NCBI GenBank assembly: GCA_030668615.1
Contig: DAOUTQ010000010.1
Coordinates: forward strand, 1-39,950
Origin: Bacteroidales bacterium
GTDB lineage: Bacteria; Bacteroidota; Bacteroidia; Bacteroidales; UBA12077
Reading direction: 5' to 3'
DNA: 39,950 nt
A program made the translations under genes and the position numbers. Below, one piece after another: positions 1 through 8,521 of the stretch; positions within the stretch are counted from its first letter, which is position 1, and every line of letters starts with the position of its first letter. The notes below the pieces were generated by a model that was not told the origin of the DNA, searched no databases, and saw only the letters and a list, made by a program, of their open reading frames with translations.

Positions 1-980
1 AACTTCATTTCTTTATTCCGGAAATTGTAATTACCTGTAAAAAAAATAATGTTTCGGTAATCTATTTTGACAATCAATTTTCTGAGGATGAAATTAAAAA
101 ATACATTTCGTCAATAGTAGAGATTGAAATACCTGAGTATAAAGAAGTACATAAATCTGTAAAATTAACACAAAGGTTCTCAGAAAAAGAATATATCGAT
201 ACAGTTAAAAAACTTAAGCATCATATTCAAGTTGGCGATATATATGAAATTAATTTTTGCCAAGAATTTTTTAGCAATTCAAAAATTGATCCGGTAAGAA
301 CTTATTTGCGATTAAAAGAAATATCACCTGCTCCTTTTTCATGTTTTTATAAAATAGATGATAAATACTTGCTTTCTGCAAGCCCTGAACGATTTATGAG
401 AAAAGAAAAAAACAAAATTATTTCTCAACCCATTAAGGGTACTATTAAAAGAAGCTTGAATGAAAATGAAGATAAACATTTAAAGGAAAAGTTATTAAAT
501 GACCCAAAGGAAAAAGCAGAGAATGTAATGATTGTTGATCTGGTAAGAAATGATTTATCAAAAACAGCAAAGAAAGGTTCTGTTAAGGTCGAAGAACTTT
601 ATGGCATATATAGTTTTACACAGGTACATCAAATGATTTCGACTGTAACGTCTGATATAAAAAACACTACTGATATTATAGAAGTTATAAAAAATGCATT
701 CCCAATGGGTTCCATGACCGGCGCTCCTAAAATTAGAGCAATGAAACTAATCGAAAAATATGAGAGATCGAAAAGAGGACTTTATTCTGGAGCAGTCGGC
801 TATATATCGCCTGAAAAAAACTTTGATTTTAACGTGGTAATTAGAAGCATTTTATACAATGATGATAAAAATTATGTATCTTTTACGGTTGGTGGAGCAA
901 TAACAAATCTTGCTAATGCAGAATCTGAATATGATGAATGCATGGTGAAAGCAAAAGCAATGATTGAAGTATTAAAATAA
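1..980 (+). CDS. pabB: Aminodeoxychorismate synthase component I (PabB-like), 5' end cut by window
   Basis: This is a chorismate-utilising enzyme that probably aminates chorismate to 4-amino-4-deoxychorismate in the p-aminobenzoate branch of folate synthesis. The frame is open from base 3 and ends with TAA at 978-980, so the true start lies outside the window; a TTG at 306 is internal and not a start. The visible part covers most of the chorismate-binding fold. The motif PIKGT is present; in PabB the lysine of PIKGT is catalytic, whereas TrpE usually has PIAGT. Further family signatures are IVDLVRNDL, the stretch FPMGSMTGAPKIRAM, and GGAITNLANAESEYDECMVKA at the C-terminus. No pabA or pabC lies beside it here. 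The tilS start follows after 5 nt, suggesting co-transcription. A TrpE-type or isochorismate-type homologue is less likely because of the PIKGT lysine. Confidence 0.88.
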   Translation, partial: LHFFIPEIVITCKKNNVSVIYFDNQFSEDEIKKYISSIVEIEIPEYKEVHKSVKLTQRFSEKEYIDTVKKLKHHIQVGDIYEINFCQEFFSNSKIDPVRTYLRLKEISPAPFSCFYKIDDKYLLSASPERFMRKEKNKIISQPIKGTIKRSLNENEDKHLKEKLLNDPKEKAENVMIVDLVRNDLSKTAKKGSVKVEELYGIYSFTQVHQMISTVTSDIKNTTDIIEVIKNAFPMGSMTGAPKIRAMKLIEKYERSKRGLYSGAVGYISPEKNFDFNVVIRSILYNDDKNYVSFTVGGAITNLANAESEYDECMVKAKAMIEVLK

Positions 981-985
981 TAAAT

Positions 986-2308
986 ATGTTGTCAGATTTA
1001 CAATCATTTATCAATAAGGAGCATTTATGCCAGAAAAACGATAGGATTCTGCTTGCAGTTAGTGGAGGAATAGACTCCGTATGTATGTTTCACCAGTTTC
1101 TTAAAGCAGGTTATTCCATTGCAATTGCTCATTGCAATTTTGGGTTAAGAGGCAAAGAATCTGATCAAGATGAGATCTTTGTGCGGAATCTTGCCGAAGA
1201 GTTTGACATTCCATTTTTTACTGTAAAATTTAATACAATTGAAATAGCAGAAAAGGAAGGTATTTCAATTCAAATGGCAGCCCGAGATTTGCGCTACGAT
1301 TGGTTTGAAGAAATAAGAAATAAATATGAATACGATTTAATAGCAATAGCACATAACAAAGATGATATTATTGAAACTTTTCTGATTAACCTATCGAGAG
1401 GAAGCGGTTTGAAAGGACTTTCAGGAATAAAACCAATGAATGGGGAAATTATTAGACCTCTTTTATTTGCTTTCAGGTATGAGATAATACAATTTATGAA
1501 TGAAAACAACTTAGATTTTCGCGAAGATTCATCTAACAAGTCAGTTAAGTATAGCCGTAATTTAATAAGACATGAACTTATTCCGTTATTTGAAAGATTA
1601 AATTCCGGTTTTAAAGAAACTATGATTGAAAATATATTGAGGTTAAAAGAATCAGAAGAAGTGTATCTTGATAATATTGAATCTAAAAAAGAAAATATAT
1701 TTAAAGAAGAAAATAAACAAATTATACTGGATATTGAGCAATTAAAACTACTTAATCCTATTACAACCTATATGCATGAATTCCTTCGGCCTTTTGGGTT
1801 TTCACACACTCAAATTTCCGATATAATTAATTCTCTTGATGGAATTTCAGGTAAAAAATTCATTTCATTAACACACAGATTAATAAAAGACAGAACAAAG
1901 CTTATTATTGAAGAGATTTCGTTAATTAATAAAAAACCTTTTGTAATTAATAATATAGACGAAAGCATTGAGCATCCTCTAAATTTAAGACTCACAGAAT
2001 TAAACAGGACTGACAATTTTGAATTTTCCAGAAATGCAAATACGGGTTCATTCGATGCAGACTTAGTTGAATTTCCACTAACCATTCGAAAATGGGAAAA
2101 AGGTGATTACTTTATGCCATTAGGAATGCATAATCTAAAAAAATTAAGCGATTTTTTTATTGACAATAAATTTTCAATATCTGAGAAGGAAAATGTATGG
2201 ATCCTTGAAAGTGGGAATAAAATAGTATGGATTATAGGTTACAGAATTGATGAAAGGTTTAAAGTAAGTAATAAAACAAAAAAAATATTACAAGTAGATT
2301 TAATCTAA
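986..2308 (+). CDS. tilS: tRNA(Ile)-lysidine synthase TilS
   Basis: TilS modifies the wobble cytidine of the CAU anticodon of minor tRNA-Ile to lysidine, using ATP and lysine, so that the tRNA reads AUA. The PP-loop nucleotide-binding motif SGGIDS is at residues 26-31, followed by AHCNFGLRGKESDQDE and then IAIAHNKDDIIETFLINLSRGSG, all typical of the N-terminal ATP-pyrophosphatase domain. Near the C-terminus the stretch from about residue 370, with KWEKGDYFMPLGM and KKLSDFFID, matches the TilS C-terminal tRNA-binding domain. At 440 aa it has the usual length of full TilS proteins. The ATG start lies 5 nt after the pabB stop codon. This is an essential housekeeping function, fitting an AT-rich genome that uses AUA codons. 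Confidence 0.95.
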   Translation: MLSDLQSFINKEHLCQKNDRILLAVSGGIDSVCMFHQFLKAGYSIAIAHCNFGLRGKESDQDEIFVRNLAEEFDIPFFTVKFNTIEIAEKEGISIQMAARDLRYDWFEEIRNKYEYDLIAIAHNKDDIIETFLINLSRGSGLKGLSGIKPMNGEIIRPLLFAFRYEIIQFMNENNLDFREDSSNKSVKYSRNLIRHELIPLFERLNSGFKETMIENILRLKESEEVYLDNIESKKENIFKEENKQIILDIEQLKLLNPITTYMHEFLRPFGFSHTQISDIINSLDGISGKKFISLTHRLIKDRTKLIIEEISLINKKPFVINNIDESIEHPLNLRLTELNRTDNFEFSRNANTGSFDADLVEFPLTIRKWEKGDYFMPLGMHNLKKLSDFFIDNKFSISEKENVWILESGNKIVWIIGYRIDERFKVSNKTKKILQVDLI

Positions 2309-2412
2309 ATAACTTTAATGTTACAACCCAATATTTAATAATTATTTTCTAAAAAATACTTACCTTACATTATATTTTAGCTTGATAAAAAAATAATAAA
2401 GAAATTAAATGT

Positions 2413-2450
2413 TTAATAAACACTCTTTTTTATTAAAAAACGTTTATTAA
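2413..2450 (+). other. AT-rich inverted repeat in the leader of the PAS kinase gene
   Basis: TTAATAAAC at 2413-2421 and GTTTATTAA at 2442-2450 are perfect 9-bp arms around a 20-nt loop, ending 15 nt before the ATG at 2466. The first arm also overlaps a small palindrome TGTTTAATAAACA. It may be an operator or an mRNA hairpin; in such AT-rich DNA it could also be chance. The rest of the 2309-2465 gap shows nothing recognisable. Confidence 0.3.
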
Positions 2451-2465
2451 GAAAACAAAGTGTAA

Positions 2466-3956
2466 ATGGAACACAATCTGAATAGTCACTCTACTGAATT
2501 TTTGGATCTTCTACCCGAAATTATTTTCGAAGTTGACAAGGATTTAAATGTTCTTTATGTAAATGAAGCTTGCAGTAAAATATTAGGTTACAGTAAAGAA
2601 GAGTTAATAAACAATAAGATAAATCTTAAGAAATTTGTTGTTCCTCAAGACTATACCAGAATTAGAGAAAGTCTTGCTAAAAATATATCGGGAATTCATA
2701 CGTCAGGTAACTGTTATGGAATTTATACTAAAGCAGGTGAAAAAATTGCACTCGAAATATATAATAGTCATGTAGTAAACAACAGAGAAATAACCGGCTT
2801 AAGATGCATTGCAATAAATATAACGGAAAAAGAAAAATTGCATCAACAATTATCAACTCAGGAAAAACATTATAGAGAAATTTTTGAATACTCTCCTATC
2901 CCATATCATTCATTAGACGTAAACGGAAATATAATAGATATAAATCCTGCCTGGGAAAAACAGACTGGTTACAAAAAAGCAGAAGTTTTAAATAAGAATT
3001 TCGCAGATTTTTTATGTGAAAAAGAAAAAGCAGATTTTTCTAAAAAATTCACCCATTTTAAACAAAAGGGCGAAATTAAAAATGGCCGCTTTCTAATCAA
3101 TAAAAAGGATGGTTCAACAATAAATATTAATTATAGTGGGACAATCGAAAATGACAGAAATGGTAATTTTAATCGCACACATTGCGTATTTAACGATATT
3201 ACCTTACAATTAAAAGCAGAGAAAACCTTAGCTGGCTCTGAACAAAGACTAAGAGAACTTAATGCAACAAAAGATAAATTTTTCTCTATCATAGCACATG
3301 ATTTAAAAAATCCTTTCAACGATTTAATGGGTTTCACTCAACTTTTATCGATGAATATTGACAAATATGACAAAAGTAAGATTGAAAATTTTGTTAAAAT
3401 AATTCATCAGAGCTCAAAGCTTGCATATAATTTACTTGAAAACCTGCTGGATTGGTCAGGATCACAAACAGGTAACCTTAACTTTAACCCTGAAAAAATA
3501 CGGATTAACGATTTAATAAAAGAAAATATTGATTTATTAGAATCTACAGCATCTAATAAAAACATTAAAATTTATCCTGAAATTGGTTCTGATTTATTTG
3601 TTTATGCAGATAAAAATATGATACGAACTGTAATCCGAAATTTAATTTCAAATGCTATAAAATATACTAATCAAGGAGGATTTATTAAAATCTCTGCAAA
3701 TAAAAAGAATAAATTTTGCAAAATAAATGTTGCTGATAATGGAATAGGAATAAGTGCTAAAAATATTGATAAGCTTTTTAAAATTGATGAAAGTTATACA
3801 ACAGTTGGTACTGAACGGGAAAAAGGAACAGGACTTGGACTTATTTTATGCAAAGAATTTGTTGAAAAAAACAGAGGAACAATATGTGTGAAAAGTGTTT
3901 TAAGTAAAGGAAGTACTTTCTCATTTACACTTCCTTTACCAGAACCCATATTTTAA
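2466..3956 (+). CDS. Soluble PAS-PAS sensor histidine kinase
   Basis: This is a cytoplasmic two-component kinase of 496 aa without any hydrophobic membrane segment. Two PAS domains precede the kinase core: one at roughly residues 12-120, starting LLPEIIFEVDKDLNVLYVNE, and one at 135-248, with EYSPIPYHSLDVNGNIIDIN. A short linker leads to the HisKA helix pair with the H box IIAHDLKNPFND (phospho-acceptor His278). The HATPase domain has the N box NLISNAIKY (392-400), the G1 box DNGIGIS (424-430) and the G2 box GTGLGL near 456-461, so it looks active. No receiver domain or response-regulator gene is adjacent, so it is an orphan kinase here. The ligand of the PAS domains cannot be told from sequence. 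It stands between tilS and the LPP20-like gene, with a 157-bp upstream gap that contains an inverted repeat. Confidence 0.9.
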   Translation: MEHNLNSHSTEFLDLLPEIIFEVDKDLNVLYVNEACSKILGYSKEELINNKINLKKFVVPQDYTRIRESLAKNISGIHTSGNCYGIYTKAGEKIALEIYNSHVVNNREITGLRCIAINITEKEKLHQQLSTQEKHYREIFEYSPIPYHSLDVNGNIIDINPAWEKQTGYKKAEVLNKNFADFLCEKEKADFSKKFTHFKQKGEIKNGRFLINKKDGSTININYSGTIENDRNGNFNRTHCVFNDITLQLKAEKTLAGSEQRLRELNATKDKFFSIIAHDLKNPFNDLMGFTQLLSMNIDKYDKSKIENFVKIIHQSSKLAYNLLENLLDWSGSQTGNLNFNPEKIRINDLIKENIDLLESTASNKNIKIYPEIGSDLFVYADKNMIRTVIRNLISNAIKYTNQGGFIKISANKKNKFCKINVADNGIGISAKNIDKLFKIDESYTTVGTEREKGTGLGLILCKEFVEKNRGTICVKSVLSKGSTFSFTLPLPEPIF

Positions 3957-4045
3957 TATTCCTATTTATTTTCTCTTCAATTTTGATAAAATTAATAATT
4001 GGCTTCATTTTTGATTAATTGTTTTGTAACAAACATGTTTTTAAT

Positions 4046-5401
4046 ATGAGATATTTACCTAATTCAGGAAAACAGCATTTATTTAAGCTTCTGGTTTTTA
4101 TTACATTAACAATAACATCGTGTGCGAGCCTAAAGGTAATTGAAAACAGTTCGAAAGAGAAACCAAACTGGTTATACGGAATTGAAACTGATTACCTGGT
4201 AGGCGAAGGAACTGGCAGCGATTATAATGAAGCTAAATACAATGCTTTGCAAATGGTGAAAGAAAAAATAGTTACTTCAGTTGCTCAGAGCATTTCATTT
4301 GAGCAAAACATTGAAGTAAATGAGACAAGATATAAAAAAGCCATAGAGTTCATAGAAGAATATACCTCAAAAACAGTAAGTAAAACAGGCAACAGGTCAT
4401 ATCTGCAAGGAATTTCATTAAGCAAAGCAACTGATTTTTACTGGGAAAAAAGGCGCGAAAACAGAATTGAAGAAATAAGTTATTTTATAAAATACCCATT
4501 TACACAAGAGGATATTAACGTACTAATAGAAGAATGGGAAAGTCAGGAAGAGGAATTATCTCAGCGTCTGGATACCTTAAAGTTTAATAAGAAAGCACAT
4601 CAAACTGTAGAATCAATTATTGCAGAAATTGAAGAATTACAATACCTCTCAGGTTTTTTTGTTGATCAAAGAAAAGCAGTAGCTGATATTTCAATTAAAA
4701 AACTTGTAAATAAACTAAATGCAATACAGATAATACCTGAAGTTGATTCATTAGGTTTTTTCAAGTATTTCTTAAGACTTGGAGAAGACTCAATAAAAAC
4801 AATATTGAAGCCTATAGTCAATTCTAATTGTGCCGATGTTAAAGAAATAAATACCAACAATCAATTTGGATGCATTAAATATGAATATGATTATTGTGAA
4901 GTTGAAGATAAAAACCACTTAAATATTTCTTATTCATTTGAAGAATGGGAACTTAATCACACTACATATTTTGATGTAAGTATAAAAAAGATTTTCATTG
5001 AAAATAAAAACGATATAAGTTTCTCATCAGTAGATAAAAGTTTTTTCAAAAAAGAACAGACTATAAAATGTTATTTTACTATTACATCAAAATCTCATGT
5101 ACCGTTTACTATAAATAAAATAGAACTTGTTCCAAAACTCTGTAAGCGAAATTGCACATACGATTACAATTTCAGGAATTTTCCAGTAATTATTATAGAG
5201 AATGTAAATAAAAGTTTCTCAGGTAAAGGGAATCATTCTTTTGAAGTTTATGCTGGCATACCAAAATCTAAAAGTAATCAATGGGCTTCAAGAAATGGGC
5301 TTTCAACAAAAATCTCAGGAAAAATTTACTATAGCTCAGCAAAAACCGGTGAAAGTAAAATTCATGAATTCAACAACTTAGAATACTTCACAAATTGGTA
5401 A
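4046..5401 (+). CDS. LPP20-family outer-membrane lipoprotein
   Basis: This is a secreted lipoprotein of about 451 aa. The ATG at 4046 is chosen rather than the upstream TTG at 4019 because it gives a standard lipoprotein signal peptide: charged N-terminus, hydrophobic stretch LLVFITLTITS, and a lipobox ITSC with the lipidated cysteine near residue 27. After this, the segment KPNWLYGIETDYLVGEGTG followed by NEAKYNALQMVKEKI matches the LPP20 domain (Pfam PF02169), a small domain of unknown biochemical function found in Helicobacter Lpp20 and many Bacteroidota lipoproteins. The remainder, about residues 150-451, has a helical acidic part and then a probable beta-rich part with CKRNCTYDY; I do not recognise it. 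A short gap separates it from the kinase gene. A MITE-like palindrome begins 6 nt past its stop. Confidence 0.75.
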   Translation: MRYLPNSGKQHLFKLLVFITLTITSCASLKVIENSSKEKPNWLYGIETDYLVGEGTGSDYNEAKYNALQMVKEKIVTSVAQSISFEQNIEVNETRYKKAIEFIEEYTSKTVSKTGNRSYLQGISLSKATDFYWEKRRENRIEEISYFIKYPFTQEDINVLIEEWESQEEELSQRLDTLKFNKKAHQTVESIIAEIEELQYLSGFFVDQRKAVADISIKKLVNKLNAIQIIPEVDSLGFFKYFLRLGEDSIKTILKPIVNSNCADVKEINTNNQFGCIKYEYDYCEVEDKNHLNISYSFEEWELNHTTYFDVSIKKIFIENKNDISFSSVDKSFFKKEQTIKCYFTITSKSHVPFTINKIELVPKLCKRNCTYDYNFRNFPVIIIENVNKSFSGKGNHSFEVYAGIPKSKSNQWASRNGLSTKISGKIYYSSAKTGESKIHEFNNLEYFTNW

Positions 5402-5406
5402 TTAAA

Positions 5407-5541
5407 AAGAAGCTGTCTCAAAATCCATGGAAACGTCCTTGGACTTTCCATCGGGAATTTATAAAATACTAAATAATAGTATTTAAATTTCACATTTCTA
5501 TGTCCTTTGGACGATAGAAAGAAATTTTGAGACAGCTTCTT
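5407..5541. repeat. MITE-like palindromic element with 18-bp terminal inverted repeats
   Basis: The left arm AAGAAGCTGTCTCAAAAT (5407-5424) is the exact reverse complement of the right arm (5524-5541). Between them sit three further local hairpins: TGGAAACGTCC with GGACTTTCCA (5428-5450), AAATACTA with TAGTATTT, and TTTCTATGTCC with GGACGATAGAAA (about 5495-5520). The whole 135 bp could fold into a cloverleaf. It lies exactly between the stop codons of two convergent genes (5401 and 5546) and would also serve as a bidirectional terminator. It is too short to encode a transposase. I see no clean target-site duplication and no second copy in this window. It could be a non-autonomous transposable element or a dispersed intergenic repeat. 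Confidence 0.75.
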
Positions 5542-5545
5542 CTAT

Positions 5546-6607
5546 TTAAAATTTCACTTTATTTAATCCTAATGCACTTAGCATCCATTTAGGTAATGGT
5601 TTTCGTGGATCTCTTTTTTTCATATTCAGATACCATCCAAGCTTCTTTAATACTGGCACTTTATGTGTTTCAACAAACTCGATTAATGTACCATCAGGAT
5701 CTTCAATATATGAAAAATGACCTGCAGCTTCGCCCATATCAAAACTATTATCCTCATTATGTTTAACAGAACTATCTACTGTAAACGGGAAACCTAATGC
5801 TTCACAGTCCTTTTTTAAAGAATCCATTCCGCTTATATCATAGCATAAATGAATGTAACCAAGATCACCCCAGAAACGATCTTCAAAAATTTTCTTTGGT
5901 TCTCTGTCAAAAACCTGAACCAACTCAATGTAGCTTTCACCTAATAATTGACTAAAACTACCTTCTCGTTTTTTCGATGATTTTAATAAAACTCTTCTGA
6001 ACTTATTATTTCCTCCTGGCAAATTAGCAAAGTCACCAAATACCTCTTCTTTATCGTACACAACTTCGTCATATCCAAGAATTTCACTATAAACTTTTCG
6101 AGCATTATCAATATTTGTAACGCCAATTATAGCTCCGGCAACAGCTCCTGTTAATTTACCTATTTTTTTGAAGAAATCAGCTTCCTGTATAACCTGAAAA
6201 ATGTTTCCATACAAATCCTTAACAAAAAAATGATCTTCATAAAAATCACCTAATATATCCAGATTACGGTTTTTAAATTCATTATATGCTTTTTCGGCGT
6301 TTGGGCTTTTAATTTTTGCAATATTAATTCCTAAATCACCTAACTGAATTTCAAAATTAGCAGCTACAGGAGTACGACTTGTATATTGCCAAATTTCAAA
6401 TCCACCACCACCAGACATATTCATTGCAAGAGCAGCATGTCTTTTATGAGGTTTACCGCCTGTATATGGCAACATTAATTCGGCTACTGTATCATCTTCA
6501 AATATTCTGATATCCATACCAAAGTTTTCTTTATACCATTTCCAAGCTTCATAAACATTTGGAACTCCAATACCTATCTGCTGAATACCACTTATTAATT
6601 TACTCAT
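5546..6607 (-). CDS. Tandem VOC-domain protein (glyoxalase/HPPD-like fold)
   Basis: This 353-aa protein contains two vicinal-oxygen-chelate modules. The first spans about residues 4-140 and starts SKLISGIQQIGIGVPNVYE, with a metal-ligand candidate in HFFVKDLYGNIFQVIQE. The second spans about 150-315, starting GAVAGAIIGVTNIDNARKVY, with YIHLCYDISG and DPDGTLIEFVETH, the usual His and Glu metal ligands of VOC enzymes. The architecture resembles 4-hydroxyphenylpyruvate dioxygenase, but the HPPD C-terminal signature is not evident, so substrate and reaction are unknown. The ATG at 6605-6607 is 10 nt downstream of the end of the SDR gene, so it belongs to the siaB-siaC-SDR-VOC operon. The SDR upstream is broken, which may mean the oxidoreductase step these two once shared is lost. 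Confidence 0.8.
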   Translation of the reverse strand: MSKLISGIQQIGIGVPNVYEAWKWYKENFGMDIRIFEDDTVAELMLPYTGGKPHKRHAALAMNMSGGGGFEIWQYTSRTPVAANFEIQLGDLGINIAKIKSPNAEKAYNEFKNRNLDILGDFYEDHFFVKDLYGNIFQVIQEADFFKKIGKLTGAVAGAIIGVTNIDNARKVYSEILGYDEVVYDKEEVFGDFANLPGGNNKFRRVLLKSSKKREGSFSQLLGESYIELVQVFDREPKKIFEDRFWGDLGYIHLCYDISGMDSLKKDCEALGFPFTVDSSVKHNEDNSFDMGEAAGHFSYIEDPDGTLIEFVETHKVPVLKKLGWYLNMKKRDPRKPLPKWMLSALGLNKVKF

Positions 6608-6617
6608 CTTTATTTCT

Positions 6618-7412
6618 TTATGTTGGGTTAATTTTGCGGGCTAATTTATAAAATAGTTTAGGTGAAAATTTATGGATATATACCATTAATAATTCTTTAG
6701 CACCTATTAATACTTCTTTTTTATCTTTTCTAATTGCTTTTACATATTGCTTTGCACATTTCTCAACTGATATACCTGTATTAAGTCAATCATCCATTTT
6801 ACCATGCGCAGTACCATCTTTCGTTAGGGCATGCAAAGAAATATTTGTTTTTATACGACCTGGAAATGCGATCAGAACCTTAATATTGTAATCGTAAACT
6901 TCGGATCTAAGAGTTTCGAAAAAACCATGTAAAGCATGTTTTGCTGCAGAATATGCAGATCTTAATGGGAATCCAAATTTACCTGAGATACTGCTTGTGG
7001 CCGCAATATAACCTCCTCCATTTTTTATCATGTAAGGTAATACTGTTTTTGTTAATGCAATAGTTCCAAAGTAATCAATTTACATTATTTTTCTATCAAT
7101 ATCTATTGATGTATCAATAACCATAGATCTCTGACTTATTCCAGCATTATTTACCAAAACATCAATTTGCCCAAACTTTGAGACTAAGCCATCTGTTATG
7201 GTTTGCATCTTATCAATTTCGGTAATATCCAGAAATTGAATAAAACAATCAACACCTAATTTTTCGCACTGCAGTTTAACTTTTTCTAATTCTTGTTGTT
7301 GATTCGATGAAATAATAAGCTTAGCGCCTTGGTGTGCAAACTCATAAGTTAAAGCCTCTCCTATTCCTGAAGAGGCTCCTGTTATCCATACTACTTTATT
7401 CTTGAAAAACAT
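6618..7412 (-). pseudogene. Short-chain dehydrogenase/reductase gene interrupted by two in-frame stop codons
   Basis: Read through, this is a normal 264-codon SDR. It has the Rossmann motif TGASSGIG near residues 11-18, NNAGIS near 89-94, catalytic Ser in SSISGKFG and the YSAAK motif, and an intact C-terminus ending in RKINPT and TAA at 6618-6620. Codon 111 is TAA (7080-7082) and codon 209 is TGA (6786-6788); both lie in the same frame as the start, so there is no frameshift. Each fits one G-to-T change, from GAA (Glu) or GGA (Gly) by comparison with the usual family sequence. The first stop removes the catalytic Tyr/Lys half, so no fragment should be an active SDR. It starts 3 nt after siaC and ends 10 nt before the VOC gene. 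Whether it is a true pseudogene or a sequence error cannot be decided here. Confidence 0.85.
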
Positions 7413-7415
7413 TTC

Positions 7416-7829
7416 TTAATTACGTTGAATCATTATAAAATTAAAAGGCAATGATATCATTTCAGAAAAATCTTCACCGACCTCTTTCATATCATCATCT
7501 CCATCTTCGAAATACCAGTATACTTTTATTTTCAGTTTTTCATCAGTAAAATCCTTTATAATAACCAAAATATCAGATATGAATTTAGCTGATGCCGAAT
7601 TAAAATAATCTAGTTTAAAAGAAAACTTAAAAGGATTTTCATTAAAGGATTCATGATCTCCTTTGTCACTAACTTTCTCAAAATATTTTCTTAGAATATC
7701 TATTATCGGATAATAAAAATCACGAACATTTTCAGGTCTTGAATTACCTTCCATTTCAAATATTTTCTTTTCAGGATCGAAAATTACTTTTGGTGACTTT
7801 TCCTTCGCTTGTATATTTAGTCCTTTCAT
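7416..7829 (-). CDS. siaC: SiaC family regulatory phosphoprotein (DUF1987)
   Basis: This 137-aa protein matches the SiaC/DUF1987 family, whose Pseudomonas member is a phosphoswitch: unphosphorylated SiaC binds and activates a diguanylate cyclase, and the SiaB kinase and SiaA PP2C phosphatase set its state. Features seen are the N-terminal SPKVIFDPEKKIFEMEGNS strand region, RDFYYPIIDILRKYF, and the segment KLDYFNSASAKFI at residues 72-84. Ser78 or Ser80 in that segment is the likely counterpart of the phosphorylated Thr68 of Pseudomonas SiaC; this alignment is from memory. The gene starts 9 nt after the siaB stop, and the broken SDR gene starts 3 nt after its own stop. No SiaA-type phosphatase or GGDEF protein is present in the window, so its partner is unknown. 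Confidence 0.83.
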   Translation of the reverse strand: MKGLNIQAKEKSPKVIFDPEKKIFEMEGNSRPENVRDFYYPIIDILRKYFEKVSDKGDHESFNENPFKFSFKLDYFNSASAKFISDILVIIKDFTDEKLKIKVYWYFEDGDDDMKEVGEDFSEMISLPFNFIMIQRN

Positions 7830-7838
7830 AACAGAAGT

Positions 7839-8357
7839 TTATTTTTTAAAATTTAATTGCATTGCAAAATAAGAAAACTTATCATTAATTTTTTCAAAAT
7901 CAAATTTAATTTTTTGTCTGGTAAGTTTAGACATTACTATTAAACCTAAACCGGCTCCACCCTTTGCTGAAATCTCAGCATTTGAGAGCGATTTTTTGTA
8001 TAATGCATTCACTTCATTTTCATCAAGTTCATTTAGATCGCCTAGCTTTTTCACTATCTCCTCACCATTCTTATTTAACACAATATTTCCGGTATGAATT
8101 AAGAAATTCCCTGCAATTCGTTCAACAATAAATCGTGGAGGATATTGATCTAATAATTCGTGATTTTCTTCATTCAGATCTGAATGTTTTAAAATATTAT
8201 CAAGACATTCAACCGACAGAGAATATACTCTTTTTCTAAGTGTTTTATTCTCTGATTCTTTGTTGTTTAGAAATATCTTTAAATGATGTAACATATCATC
8301 TATTATTTCTAAACTAATAAACCCCTTATGATTAACAACTACATCATAACTTTTCAT
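7839..8357 (-). CDS. siaB: SiaB family protein kinase (GHKL ATPase fold)
   Basis: This 172-aa protein is a small single-domain GHKL-type kinase expected to phosphorylate SiaC. The N box with the Mg-binding Asn is in VECLDNILKHSD, and the glycine-rich ATP lid is GGAGLGLIVMSKL near the C-terminus. There is no phospho-acceptor His domain or membrane segment, as expected for the SiaB family and for anti-sigma-type serine kinases. It is the first gene of the minus-strand operon siaB-siaC-SDR-VOC; its ATG at 8355-8357 faces the PiT transporter across a 267-bp divergent intergenic region. A generic anti-sigma kinase (RsbW/SpoIIAB) is the alternative, but the adjacent DUF1987 gene makes SiaB the better call. 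Confidence 0.82.
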   Translation of the reverse strand: MKSYDVVVNHKGFISLEIIDDMLHHLKIFLNNKESENKTLRKRVYSLSVECLDNILKHSDLNEENHELLDQYPPRFIVERIAGNFLIHTGNIVLNKNGEEIVKKLGDLNELDENEVNALYKKSLSNAEISAKGGAGLGLIVMSKLTRQKIKFDFEKINDKFSYFAMQLNFKK

Positions 8358-8521
8358 AAAGAAAATATTTGCTTCATTTATGAAGACATTTCATATTTAT
8401 TATAACAAAGACATAAATTTAATCTTATTAATTAAAAAACAAAAATCCTCACCAAATTTCTTGTTATCAATAAATTATTTAAAAACTACAATCCCTATCT
8501 AATTAAAATTTCATTAACTTG
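8358..8521. other. AT-rich intergenic stretch upstream of siaB
   Basis: This non-coding stretch between divergent siaB and the phosphate-repeat array shows no clear -7 octamer for siaB on the minus strand and no hairpin. I could not identify the siaB promoter. Confidence 0.4.

Noticed and set aside
4019-4045. TTG at 4019 as start of the lipoprotein gene
   Set aside because: The extra residues precede the charged start of the signal peptide; the ATG at 4046 gives a normal lipoprotein signal.
5407-5541. Complete insertion sequence
   Set aside because: Only 135 bp with no open frame; target-site duplications are not evident.
6618-7412. SDR interruption as a frameshift or as selenocysteine/stop-codon recoding
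   Set aside because: Both stops are in the start codon's frame, so no frameshift is needed. One is TAA and one TGA, nearby genes end at both kinds normally, and no SECIS-like hairpin follows the TGA.
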